Notes: generated by a model from the sequence alone, not told the origin. A DNA stretch of 64,000 bases from Sphingomicrobium sp. (GCA_025450755.1 JANWLR010000042.1:1-64000); one strand, 5' to 3'; shown: positions 32,363 to 42,000, counted from the stretch's first letter. A program made the numbers and translations.

Positions 32363-32829
32363 GGCGTGCCCCTGACTAACCTGCGGCGCTCCCGGGGTCC
32401 GTTGCCTCCAAAGACGCAATGCTTCCAGGAACGCCGCAAGCTTGGCCAGTCATGTCATCGTAGAGCTTCGGACCAAAGCTGCGCTAACAGCTTCAAACGA
32501 CGCGCCACTCCTTGACTGGCAAGCCAATGGTTAGACCACGCCGCGCGCTCGCCCCAATAAGATATTATACGGATGCGGGCGGGTCGCTGACGCGATGTCC
32601 CTAGATCAAGCGACGCTCTTGAACGTTTTAAATTGACAACCATGTAAGTAGCAGATTGGCCCGTTTCCCCTTTCGGGTCGGTCAGTCAGAACCCTGGGAG
32701 GGCTGACGGGCTCACCCGCGCCGAGGCTCGGGTGAGCCTACTGGGGAGGGCTTCCGGGCCGTACGCATGATTGCGTATGCAATCGCATTTTCAAGTCACT
32801 TAGAACGCCCTTCGAAAGAGAAAGCGGCA
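32363..32829. other. Intergenic region with a candidate structured RNA
   Basis: A 467-bp stretch with no convincing gene. Between 32692 and 32756 there is a perfect 10-bp inverted repeat (ggctcacccg 32709-32718 with cgggtgagcc 32729-32738) flanked by two near copies of ctgggagggct (about 32692 and 32741). There is no T-run after it, so it is not a simple terminator. It lies 64-140 bp upstream of the small membrane protein gene at 32830 and could be its leader or an independent small RNA. Confidence 0.4.
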
Positions 32830-33102
32830 ATGTCGACTTCAATTTCGAACACGGGCGCAAGAACGCTTCGCTTCGGCTTTTGCGGGGCAATAACGGCCGC
32901 GCTGATCTACACCGGCCTCTGGGCCGCAACTCAGCTTCCGATTGGCCCGTCAGACTTGATCGTCGAACTCTTCACCACACGCGAGCCCGCCAGCACTGCG
33001 GGTCTGAGGGAAGGAGTGCTCTACGCGGCGCTGATCGGCTCCTTCATCGCGGTTATCGGCTATCTTGCATTTGAAGGGCTTCGCTGGCTTGAGCAGCGAT
33101 AG
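32830..33102 (+). CDS. Small two-span membrane protein
   Basis: A 90-residue protein with two hydrophobic segments (about residues 16-36, FGFCGAITAALIYTGLWAA, and 64-82, VLYAALIGSFIAVIGYLAF) joined by a loop containing GPSDLIVELF. I chose the ATG at 32830; the frame is open further upstream but without a ribosome site. Function is unknown. It is the last chromosomal gene before the left boundary of the tRNA-Asn island. Confidence 0.6.
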   Translation: MSTSISNTGARTLRFGFCGAITAALIYTGLWAATQLPIGPSDLIVELFTTREPASTAGLREGVLYAALIGSFIAVIGYLAFEGLRWLEQR

Positions 33103-33130
33103 CGTCAACTGGACCACCTTTGAAGAGAAG

Positions 33131-33150
33131 TGGCTCCCCGGGCCTAATTC
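33131..33150 (-). repeat. Left attachment site: duplicated 3' end of tRNA-Asn
   Basis: tggctccccgggcctaattc. It matches the T-arm/acceptor 3' end including encoded CCA of the tRNA-Asn gene at 37103-37122, differing at one base (position 33146). The first 15 bases are identical. It lies 52 bp beyond the integrase stop codon. Confidence 0.85.
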
Positions 33151-33201
33151 AGACTTTGGCGGAAAACTGCGAAATAATTTGTAGAACCTACCCGAAATAG
33201 C

Positions 33202-34334
33202 TCATTTTGGCCCCTTAGAGCCCGAATTATTTGTAGGACCTTTTTCATTGCTTTTGCGGCTGGCCATTCGGGTCATGGCAATGTCTGCGAGGCGCTTCTG
33301 GTCAGCAGCTGCAGTGTAGATTGCGACATCCTTGTCCTGGCTCCAATTGCCGGCCGCCTTCAGTTCGGCTTGCGTGGCCCCACTCTCAGCCAGACGGCGG
33401 GCGGTGGCCTTTCGGAGACCATGGGCTGAGCAGTGAGGCAGACCGGCCTCGTCACAGCGACGCCGGAACCACATGCCAAAGCTAGCCGGAGTGGCAAACG
33501 GGGTGCCGTTATCGCTGAGCAGATAAGCCGTCTCTCCGATCCTATCCATCGCTTCGATGGCGGCGGTGAGCGGTGCAGCCTCCCTCAGCCAGATATATTT
33601 CTTGGTCTTCTCATTCCAGACATGGATCCACCCGTTCTTTCGGTGCCGCGGGCCAAAGCGACTGGCATCACCGCGACGCAGCAGGGTCCAGAGAATGATT
33701 TCGATGGCGAGCCGCCCCATCGTTCCCAAGGGGTAGTGAGCTTGGTACTGCTCGATCTCTTCTTCTGTCCAACTGTGGAACCAGGTGTCTTGGGCACCTT
33801 GCCGCGCCGGGCGAGGCGCAGGGGATTGGTTGTGATCCACTCGAGCCTGACAGCCAAGTCGAAGATGCGGGTCAGATCCTTCTCAAGGCTCTTCGCCGCG
33901 TTTGGTCCGCCGATCTTCTTACCCGCCGCGTTCTTACTCACCTTTGCCTTCGCTGAGAGGATGGCCTCAACGTGGCTAAAGCGCAGGCCTGTAACCGGCT
34001 TGGAACCGTGGGCTTTGCAGAAATCTTCAAGACGGGCGCGCACCTTTTCCTGCGTAGTGACGCCGGGGCCCGTGTACTCTGGGGTGCTGTAATAGCGGTT
34101 GATTAGGTCGCGGATCGTGTGCGGCCCTGCCGCCTCTGAAATCTTCGATGGTCGCAGGCCGGCTACGACCGCTTTATACTCCTCGCTCGGGTGCTTGGGG
34201 GTGCCGGGGTGGTCCTTGAACGAGTAATGATGCTCGCCCTGCTTACGGTAACGATAGCGCCGCTTGCCGTGCCGGTCTGTGAAGGCCGTCACATTCGGCG
34301 GAAGTCTCTCTGAGTCAGATGAACGTCGTCCCAT
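33202..34334 (-). pseudogene. Tyrosine recombinase/integrase, frameshifted
   Basis: Two overlapping frames on the minus strand together make one phage-type integrase of about 370 residues. The first (from 34334) starts MGRRSSDSERLPPNVTAFTD and holds the arm- and core-binding region. It loses homology after KVPKTPGS near 33785. The second frame resumes at once with TWFHSWTEEEIEQY and holds the catalytic domain: Arg in LLRRGD, HGLRKATA (HxxR), Trp in AGNWS replacing the second His, and the nucleophile Tyr in AIYTAA. All catalytic residues survive, so a single-base indel separates an otherwise complete protein. It may be a recent mutation that immobilised the island or a sequencing error. Confidence 0.85.
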
Positions 34335-34543
34335 TCTGGTGGGGGCTCCTTCGTCGTTGTGGTGGATCGTGCGCGCACTGCTCCCCCGCGAGGCGCTCGC
34401 GCGCTCGACGAGAGAGGTGGCTGGATGGATGTCTGGTGAGTGCGGCGCAGACCGAACTGGTCTGACTGCAGCAAGGGTTAGGTCACCTGTTTGCGTTGCG
34501 CTTTTGTGCCGCTACGCTCCGTATTGCTCGGGGCGGAGGGTGC

Positions 34544-34612
34544 GTGACCAACAAGTTGTATTACGGCGATGTGCTGTCTGACCGCAGCGGCAATACTGAG
34601 TCAGTGAATTGA
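34544..34612 (+). pseudogene. 22-codon remnant resembling the start of a DNA methyltransferase
   Basis: A GTG-started mini-frame with GGAGGG three bases upstream. It reads TNKLYYGDVLSDRSGN and then stops. NKLYYGDNL is a very common opening of beta-class DNA methyltransferases found with Type III and orphan systems, so this looks like the first residues of such a gene, the rest having been deleted. Its TGA (34610-34612) overlaps the TTG start of the large restriction-modification gene, so it may now act as a translated leader that couples translation. The similarity is short and from memory. Confidence 0.45.
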
Positions 34613-36999
34613 GCCTCCTAGCATCGCTTGCCGCGGCTAGGACCGAAGAGGACGTCAAGGACGCCTATATCAAGGCACTTGGCCTCAAGTCCTACTCCAA
34701 GAACCTGGTCGACATTCAGACCCAGGAAATCTGGTTCGAGGCGAAGGCAGTCTCAACGCCGGCGATCGTAATGTTTGGCCAACTGCTGTTCTACATTCGC
34801 GCTGCGAAGAAGCGCGGAGAGCCTGTTCCGGCATTCCTAGCTGTCATTGACCGCGACAAGGCGGCGATCATGCCTACCGAGAAGGCGTTGCCGCTGCTCG
34901 AAGATAAACGCATCGTCTGGCCCAAGGCCGGTTCACAGGCGGGTAAAGAGCTCGCCGCTCAGATCGCACCCTACGTGCAAGCGCATATCGTGGAATACAC
35001 GATCGAGCATGATGAGGCCGCATTCATCAAGGCCGTTAGGGACGCGATCCGTGAACGCCGGATCATCCGCACTCCAATCACCCCTGACAATCTCCGCCAG
35101 GTCTTCGACCGGTGGGTCGACATGGTGGGGAGCGAGCTGGGGCCGGTCAAGCCGGCCGATTATGCCGTGCTGTTCTTCGCCGACATAATGCACGACGGCA
35201 CGAACGAGGCGATGCGTAACCTACCCGCGCGTCTGTTGTTCAGCGGCGAAAAGCCCGTGTTCATCCTCGGTGCCGAACAATATGAATTGGCGAGCGAGCG
35301 AGGTTATCGTAATTTCTGGGCGATCTATCACCGCCCGCCCGAGCAGAAGCACCGTCACTATCTGCTTGAACGTCGCGACAGCCTACTTCCTGTCGACGAA
35401 CAGAAATTCAAAGGAGCCTACTACACACCACTGCACATTGTGGACAAAGCGTATGACCAGGTGGTCGCCACGTTGGGTCCTAACTGGCAGGACCGCTATC
35501 TCGTCTGGGATATGTGTGCTGGCGTTGGAAACTTAGAAGCCAAGCACAGCAACCTTCGTAACGTTTTCATCTCAACCCTCGACCCAGAGGATGTCACGAT
35601 CATGAAGTCGAACCCGGCGTTCGCCGGGGCGGAAATTTTTCAATACGACTATCTGAACGATGACGTCAGCGACTTCGGGGAGATCGACTACGATCTCTCA
35701 AACAAGGTTCCACCGGCCCTGCGCCAAGCCATTTCGGATGCACGCGACGGCAAGAAAGGCGCGAAGCCTATCTTGGTGCTGATTAATCCGCCTTATGCGG
35801 AGAGTGGGTCAGGGGCCGGGAAGGGCGACGAGAACAAGATTGGGGTGGAAAAAACGCGCATCAACGGCTGGATGCGCGAGATGAACGTGGGTTTCGCAAG
35901 CAAAGAGTTGTTCGCGCAATTCCTCATCCGCATTCGTCACGAGTTACCGAACGCTAAGCTCGCGATGTTCAGTACTCTCAAATATGTAAACGCTCCGAAT
36001 TTCGAGCTATTTCGAAGAGTGTGGAAGGCCGAATTCCTCAGCGGGTTTGTTGTCCCCAGCCGATCCTTTGACAGTCTCAAGGGAGAGTTCCCAATCGGGT
36101 TTCTGATTTGGGATCTGGCCAAGAAGATTTCGATTGGTGATATTGAGACCACCGTCCTCAACCGCGAGGGGACCGTCATCGGCGACAAAGCCTACGTTGT
36201 TCGTCCTGTTTCTAACTTCCTAAACGCTTGGATCCCCTGGCCTAAAGCCCGCGGCGAGTACACGGTTCCGCTTGCAAATGCGCTTACCGTCTCGGCCAAT
36301 CCGCGCAAGAAGCGCTCCTGCGAGGGCGCTTTGGGGCATCTATTCGCGGGCAATAATGATTTCCAAAACGCTGCCACGGGAACGTTACTAACGTCGTCGA
36401 TATACACGGGCAGAAATGGAGGCGGACTGTTTGTTTTGCCCAATAACCTATCATTGGCAGCTGTCATGTTCTCTGTCCGCCGGCTCATCAAACCGACCTG
36501 GCTGAACGATCGCGACCAGTTCCTGCAACCATCGAAGCCGCTGACTGACGAGTTCAAGTCCGACTGCCTCGTATGGATGCTGTTCAATGGCAGCAACCTA
36601 ACCGCTGGCGCGGATGGCCTTCACTGGAATGATCGCGACTGGAGCCTGATCAATCATTTTATTCCATTCACCGAGGCCGAGGTGGGCGCGAAGGGGCGGT
36701 TCGAGAGCGATTTTATGGTCCGCTACATAGCGGGTTTGACGCTTTCAGCCGAGGCGCGGGCCGTTCTCGATGAGGGGCGCAAGCTGTGGACGCGTTTCCA
36801 CGCGACGCAATTCCCTCGCAAAATTCGTGACGAATATAAGCTCGGTCGCCCAGACGCAGGCTGGTACCAAATTCGTCGCTCCCTCGAAGCTTACGGCGAC
36901 ACCGAACTGACTGACTTCGCTCCTTTCAGGACTGCGTATGCAGCGCTCACCGAGAAGCTGCAGCCGCAAGTCTACGAGTTTGGATTTCTCCCAACGTGA
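34609..36999 (+). CDS. Type IIG-like restriction-modification enzyme (nuclease plus adenine methyltransferase)
   Basis: A 796-residue protein. Residues about 12-60 look like a PD-(D/E)XK nuclease core (VDIQTQEIWFEAK, Asp35 with Glu44-x-Lys46). Then comes a helical linker (about 130-260). Next is an N6-adenine methyltransferase with motif X GAYYTP (269-274), SAM-binding motif I DMCAGVGNLE (301-310) and catalytic motif IV NPPY (393-396). The remaining 400 residues should include the DNA target-recognition region. One chain with both activities is the Type IIG plan, probably acting against foreign DNA while protecting the host by methylation. The start is a TTG; an in-frame stop at 34597 limits extension. 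No separate specificity or helicase subunit is present. A methylation-only or phage-defence methylase role is possible. Confidence 0.75.
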   Translation: MSLLASLAAARTEEDVKDAYIKALGLKSYSKNLVDIQTQEIWFEAKAVSTPAIVMFGQLLFYIRAAKKRGEPVPAFLAVIDRDKAAIMPTEKALPLLEDKRIVWPKAGSQAGKELAAQIAPYVQAHIVEYTIEHDEAAFIKAVRDAIRERRIIRTPITPDNLRQVFDRWVDMVGSELGPVKPADYAVLFFADIMHDGTNEAMRNLPARLLFSGEKPVFILGAEQYELASERGYRNFWAIYHRPPEQKHRHYLLERRDSLLPVDEQKFKGAYYTPLHIVDKAYDQVVATLGPNWQDRYLVWDMCAGVGNLEAKHSNLRNVFISTLDPEDVTIMKSNPAFAGAEIFQYDYLNDDVSDFGEIDYDLSNKVPPALRQAISDARDGKKGAKPILVLINPPYAESGSGAGKGDENKIGVEKTRINGWMREMNVGFASKELFAQFLIRIRHELPNAKLAMFSTLKYVNAPNFELFRRVWKAEFLSGFVVPSRSFDSLKGEFPIGFLIWDLAKKISIGDIETTVLNREGTVIGDKAYVVRPVSNFLNAWIPWPKARGEYTVPLANALTVSANPRKKRSCEGALGHLFAGNNDFQNAATGTLLTSSIYTGRNGGGLFVLPNNLSLAAVMFSVRRLIKPTWLNDRDQFLQPSKPLTDEFKSDCLVWMLFNGSNLTAGADGLHWNDRDWSLINHFIPFTEAEVGAKGRFESDFMVRYIAGLTLSAEARAVLDEGRKLWTRFHATQFPRKIRDEYKLGRPDAGWYQIRRSLEAYGDTELTDFAPFRTAYAALTEKLQPQVYEFGFLPT

Positions 37000-37102
37000 C
37001 GCGAAGCTGGCTACCGGAGGAGCCTGTTGCTCCACTGGCTAACCTAGTTAGCCAAAGAATGGCATCTAAACCATTGAAATATAAGGACTTTTTTGGAAGA
37101 GT

Positions 37103-37122
37103 TGGCTCCCCGGGCCTGATTC
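37103..37122 (-). repeat. Right attachment site within tRNA-Asn 3' end
   Basis: tggctccccgggcctgattc, the complement of the tRNA-Asn 3' end with CCA. It is the counterpart of 33131-33150 and restores a full tRNA gene after integration. Confidence 0.85.
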
Positions 37123-37177
37123 GAACAGGCGGCCACTCGATTAACAGTCGAGCGCTCTACCGCTGAGCTACCGGGGA
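37103..37177 (-). tRNA. tRNA-Asn (anticodon GTT)
   Basis: A 75-base cloverleaf with encoded CCA. The acceptor stem tccccgg pairs with ccgggga. The D-arm gctc/gagc, the anticodon stem ctcga/tcgag with loop ctGTTaa, and the T-arm gcctg/caggc with loop ttcgaat all form. The anticodon GTT reads asparagine codons. The discriminator base is G. Its 3' end serves as the attachment site of the adjoining island. Confidence 0.97.
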
Positions 37178-37232
37178 GCAGCCCTTTCGGGCAGGCCGGC
37201 TAGATAGCGAAGCCTTGCTTAAAGGCAAGTGA

Positions 37233-38069
37233 CTAGGTCGCGAATTGCTCCATCGCTATCCGCTCATCGAGCGCATGTTCCGGGTCGAACAAAAGCGTGA
37301 GCGAACGCTCCTTGTCGAGGCGCACGTCGACCTTCGCGACATCCCGAACCTCTATCTGGTCGGCGACGGCCGAGACTGGCCTGTTCGCGGCCTCGAGAAT
37401 GGTGAAGCACACAGCGGTGTCGTCGGGTAGGATCGCGCCGGACCACCGTCGCGGTCGAAAAGGGCTGATTGGCGTCAGCGCGAGCATCTTCGCCTGAAGC
37501 GGCAATATCGGACCATGCGCCGACAGGTTGTAAGCGGTCGACCCCGCAGGCGTCGCGACAAGCACGCCGTCGCAGGCCAACTCTGGAAGCGCGACGCGAC
37601 CATTGACCGAAATCTGGATCTTCGCAGTCTGGCGCGTTTCCCTCAGTAGCGAGACTTCGTTGATTGCGGCGTAAGTGTAGGATTCGCCCTTCACGGTCGT
37701 GGCGCACATCTCGAGCGGAGCAACGCGGATAGCCTTCGCCCCGGCGATCCGCCCCGGGAGGCGATCGATCCGCCAATCGTTCATCAGAAAACCGACCGTA
37801 CCGCGGTTGATTCCGAATACCGGCTTCGTGCTGCCCACCTCGAGCATTTTGTGGAGCGTCTGGAGCATGAAGCCGTCTCCGCCGAGGGCGACCAGCGTTT
37901 CCGCATCGTCCATTTCGGCAAACGTGTAGCGGCGGCGGAGCAAAGCCTCAGCCGCCTGAGCGACCTCCGTGTGCGAGGACAATAGACCTATCCCGAGATT
38001 GCGAAGGTCCTCGTGCGCATGGCTGGCAGAACTGGGCGCGTCCGCGTTCAACCCGTCGCTCCTTCTCAA
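37233..38069 (-). CDS. nadK: NAD kinase
   Basis: A 278-residue ATP-NAD kinase that makes NADP. The diagnostic GGDG is at residues 63-66 (LVALGGDGFMLQTLH). It is followed by NRGTVGFLMN and a conserved block with the NEVSLLRETRQT and DGVLVATPAGSTAYNLSA motifs that bind NAD. The C-terminus ends in the expected region. The N-terminal 20 residues (MRRSDGLNADAPSS...) look poorly conserved and the true start may be slightly downstream. It stands alone, divergent from the EAL gene. Confidence 0.93.
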   Translation of the reverse strand: MRRSDGLNADAPSSASHAHEDLRNLGIGLLSSHTEVAQAAEALLRRRYTFAEMDDAETLVALGGDGFMLQTLHKMLEVGSTKPVFGINRGTVGFLMNDWRIDRLPGRIAGAKAIRVAPLEMCATTVKGESYTYAAINEVSLLRETRQTAKIQISVNGRVALPELACDGVLVATPAGSTAYNLSAHGPILPLQAKMLALTPISPFRPRRWSGAILPDDTAVCFTILEAANRPVSAVADQIEVRDVAKVDVRLDKERSLTLLFDPEHALDERIAMEQFAT

Positions 38070-38225
38070 GCGTCGACCGGCTCCAAGATAGTGGCTGTGC
38101 CGTCGAACGTCACTGTCCCGTTTCGGGCCGTGGCGGAGACGTGACGTTTCGCCCTCGGCACTCGGCCGTTAGTCCCCAAACCGTGTTGACCAGGGACACA
38201 TCAGTTTGGGTAGGGTGAGGAGTGC

Positions 38226-39062
38226 ATGTTGACCTGGGACGACATCAGTAACTGGGGACGGCGGGCGTCGGATACAGGGGCACCGGCGCCCGCCAAACTC
38301 CATCGCGATATAATGCTCGAAGCATCGATTGCGCACGAGCAAGTTGACGTTCTCTACCAGCCATTGATCGAGCCGGCGTCGGGCCGAATCGTGGGTGCCG
38401 AAGCGCTCGCGCGGTCACCAGTGGTTGCCGATGCGCAGCTGCTCTTTGCACGCGCAGCCGCTGGCGGGCTGGCCGAGCGCCTGTCGCGGCTCGTGCAGCG
38501 CAAGGCGCTTCGAAACGCGGCGGTGTGGGAAGGTCCGCTGAAAGAGCTCGGTCTCTCGATCAATCTCCTTCCCGCTGACGTCTCCCGTCCCCACTACGAT
38601 CGCTGGCTTCTGGATGAGATAAGCGCATCTGGCATCGATCCTGCACGCGTCACCGTAGAAATCACGGAGAGCGCACTCCTTTTGAACCATGAGGAAGTGG
38701 CGGAGCGCCTCAGTCGCCTCCGTGAGACCGGGATCCGTATCGCGGTCGACGATTTCGGTACGGGCTATGCGAGTCTCGCATATCTGACCTCGCTCCCCTT
38801 GGATGCAATCAAGATCGACAGAGGGCTCGTCGCCGACATCGTCGGCGGTGAACGCGACCGGATCGTTGTGCGTGCGATGATTCACCTCGCCCGCGAACTC
38901 GAGCTGAAAGTTGTGGTCGAGGGGGTGGAGACAACGGGCCAGCTTGCGCTGCTCGCCGAATGGGGCTGCGATCTTTATCAGGGGTTCCTTGGGGCCGGTC
39001 CGCTCACGCAGGAAGAGCTCAGCCGCTTCGTTGCGGCATCAAACGCCGAACTCGTCGTCTAG
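38226..39062 (+). CDS. EAL-domain cyclic-di-GMP phosphodiesterase
   Basis: A 278-residue stand-alone EAL protein. The catalytic set is complete by eye: AEALAR (Glu59), SINLLP (Asn), VEITES (Glu), VDDFGTGYAS (two Asp), IKIDR (Lys), VVEGVET (Glu) and YQGF (Gln), so it should hydrolyse cyclic di-GMP to pGpG. A short N-terminal segment (about 40 residues) has no recognised sensor or membrane helix, so it is cytoplasmic. gaggag lies just upstream of the ATG. Its stop overlaps that of the convergent mfd gene by 4 bp. No cognate GGDEF cyclase is in the window. Confidence 0.92.
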   Translation: MLTWDDISNWGRRASDTGAPAPAKLHRDIMLEASIAHEQVDVLYQPLIEPASGRIVGAEALARSPVVADAQLLFARAAAGGLAERLSRLVQRKALRNAAVWEGPLKELGLSINLLPADVSRPHYDRWLLDEISASGIDPARVTVEITESALLLNHEEVAERLSRLRETGIRIAVDDFGTGYASLAYLTSLPLDAIKIDRGLVADIVGGERDRIVVRAMIHLARELELKVVVEGVETTGQLALLAEWGCDLYQGFLGAGPLTQEELSRFVAASNAELVV

Positions 39063-42000
39063 GCTGCTGCCTTCTTCTCACCGGCGGCGGCAACGCGCGC
39101 GAGACCCCGCGACAGTTGAAGCGCGCCATCGAGCCGGGCGTCCTGGGTGGGCCAATCGCGCGCTACGGTCATCTTGCTGTCGGGCCGGAGCTTGGCGGCG
39201 CCCTTGAGGCGATCGATGTACCCAAGCAGACCGGCCAGGTCTGGGAAACCGTCTGGCGCAAAGGTGACGACGGCACCTCTCGGACCGATGTCGAGCTTGG
39301 CGATGCTCGCTGCCCTGCAGCTCAGCTTAACCTCGACGATTTTCATGAGGTTGGCAGTTTCCTGCGGGAGCGGACCGAATCGGTCGATCAGTTCGGCGGC
39401 GAATGCGTCGATCGCCTGCCGGTCATCAAGCTCGGCCAGGCGCCGGTAGAGGCCCATTCGAAGGTCGAGGTCCGGTACATAATTTTCCGGAATCATGATC
39501 GGCGCATCAACGCTGATCTGCGGCGTGAACTCCTCGCGCGCAGGTATCCCGCCGGCCTTCAGTTCGACGATCGCGTCCTCGAGCATCGATTGATAGAGCT
39601 CGAACCCCACCTCCTTGATGTGACCCGACTGCTCATCGCCGAGCAGGTTGCCAGCGCCGCGGATGTCGAGATCATGACTGGCGAGTTGGAAGCCGGCGCC
39701 CAGACTGTCCAGGTCGGCGAGCACCTGCAGCCGCTTTTGGGCCGCCTCGGTGATCGATCGGTCCGCGGGCATAGTCAGGTAGGCGTAAGCGCGTGTCTTG
39801 GATCGGCCGACTCGTCCGCGCAGCTGATAGAGCTGGGCGAGGCCGAAGCGGTCGGAACGGTGAACGATCAGCGTGTTCGCGCTCGGGATGTCTAACCCGC
39901 TTTCGACGATCGTTGTCGACAGAAGCACGTCATATTTGCGGTCGTAGAAGGCGCTCATTCGCTGCTCGACCTGGCCGGCGCTCATTTGCCCATGAGCGGT
40001 GACAAATTTTACCTCCGGCACATGCTCGGTGAGCCATTCCTCGACGTTCGGAAGGTCCGCGATCCGTGGCACGACGAAGAAGCTCTGTCCGCCACGATAA
40101 TGCTCTCGCAAAAGCGCCTCGCGCATCACCACCGCATCCCACGGCGTGACGTAGGTTCTTACCGCGAGGCGATCGACCGGCGGAGTCTGGATGACGGACA
40201 ACTCGCGAAGCCCGCTCATTGCCATCTGCAGCGTCCGTGGGATCGGCGTAGCGGTGAGAGTGAGTACGTGGACATCGGCCTTGAGCGCTTTCAGGCGCTC
40301 CTTGTGCGCGACACCGAAATGCTGCTCCTCATCGACGATCACCAGGCCAAGCCGCTTGAAGCGAATGCTCTTCGCCAGAACGGCATGCGTTCCGATCACG
40401 ATGTCGATTGTGCCATTGGCGATGCCATCCTTGGTCTTCTTCGCTTCGGCCGCCGGCACCAGCCGCGATAGCCGCCCGACATTGAGTGGAAAGCCATGAA
40501 GCCGCTCGACGAAATTCGAGTAATGCTGACGCGCAAGCAACGTCGTCGGGCAGACGAGGGCGACCTGCTTGCCCGACATCGCCATGACAAAGGCGGCGCG
40601 CAAAGCGACCTCGGTCTTGCCAAAGCCGACGTCGCCGCAAACCAGGCGATCCATCGGCTTGCCTGCTTCGAGATCTTCCAGGACGTCGGCGATTGCCCGC
40701 TCCTGGTCGTCGGTTTCCTCATAGGGGAAGCGGTCGACAAACTGCGGGTAGCTTGTGTCCGGCTCGGCAATGACGCCCGGTCGGGTCGCTCTTAGTGCAG
40801 CCAGCTTGATCAGCTCGCCGGCGATCTCGCGGATTCGCTCCTTCATCCGCGACTTGCGCCGCTGCCAGCCTTCGCCGCCGAGGCTGTCGAGCGCCACGCC
40901 TTCGCTTTCGCTGCCGTAGCGGCTCAACAGCTCGATATTCTCGACCGGAACGTAGAGTTTGTTGCCGCGCGCATATTCGAGCGCGACGCAATCGTGCGGC
41001 ACCTTACTGACCGGTATCTGTGTCAGCCCCTCGTAACGGCCGATGCCATGCTCGGCGTGGACTACGAGGTCGCCGGGCGAAAGCGCTGCAAGCTCGGCGA
41101 GGAAGGCGTCCGCGGCCTTGCGCTTCTTGCGCCGCCGAACGAGGCGGTCGCCGAGCATATCTTGCTCGGTGAGGACGGCGACGTCGCGCGCAGTGAAGCC
41201 GTGGTCGAGGGGGAGAATAAGCAAGGCGGGCTGTGTCTTGGAACCGAGCGCCTCCTGCCAGCTATCCGCCAGCTTCTGCGCCTTGAGCCCATGGTCATCG
41301 AGCAGGCCGCTCAGGCGCTCGCGCGCGCCCTTGGTATAGCTTGCGAGCACGACCTTGTGACCGCCTCGGCGGAGCTCGCCGATGTGCTTGGCGACAGCTT
41401 CGTAGACGTTGGCCTGTTGGGCTCGCTCAGGCGCAAAATCACGGGCGGGCTGGACTCCGAAGTCGATCACTCGACTGGAATCGGGCTCTGGGAAGGGCGA
41501 AGTGAGGTGCACGGGCCGGTCGGCGACAAAGCCTTCCCATTCCTTCTTCGAAAGATAGAGCGCGCCTGGCCCAAGCGGACGGTAGCTCCCCGGCTCGCCT
41601 TCCATCGCCCGGATGCGGTTCTGGAAATAATCTTCGATCGCTTCGCGCCTAGCTTGCAGCGCCTGCTCGGCCGCGACATCACGAATGATGCGGTCGCCTT
41701 CGCCAAGATGATCGAACAAGGTCTCGAGACGCTCTTCAAGCAGCGGGAGCCAATGCTCCATGCCCGCCATCCGCCGACCTTCCGACAGCGCTTGGTAGAG
41801 CGGATCCCGGGTTGCGGTCGCTCCGAATTTCTCGCGGTAGGCCGACCGGAATCGCTTGATGCTGTCCGCATCAAGCAGCGCCTCCGATGCAGGCATCAAC
41901 GTGAAGGCATCCGCCTTGTTGGTCGAGCGCTGGTCGGCGGGGTCGAAGCGGCGAATCGAGTCGATCTCGTCGCCGAAGAAATCGAGGCGAAGCGCCATCT

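Larger units (their letters stand above)
33131..37122. mobile_element. Mini genomic island integrated in tRNA-Asn
   Basis: A 4-kb insert bounded by a copy of the last 20 bases of tRNA-Asn on the left (33131-33150) and the tRNA's own 3' end on the right (37103-37122); 19 of 20 positions match. Inside are a tyrosine-type integrase broken by a frameshift, a short methyltransferase-like remnant and a Type IIG-like restriction-modification gene. The coding sequence at 34.6-37.0 kb uses more A+T-rich third positions than the housekeeping genes around it. This is the classical architecture of an integrative element using a tRNA 3' end as attachment site. The integrase lies at the end far from the intact tRNA. 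Confidence 0.85.

Noticed and set aside
32455-32643. 62-codon minus-strand frame
   Set aside because: No ribosome site, odd Arg/Trp-rich composition and no resemblance to a family; likely non-coding.
33131-37122. Possibility that the island is a prophage or a CRISPR-associated locus
   Set aside because: Only integrase and R-M genes are present; no structural phage gene, spacer array or Cas motif is seen.
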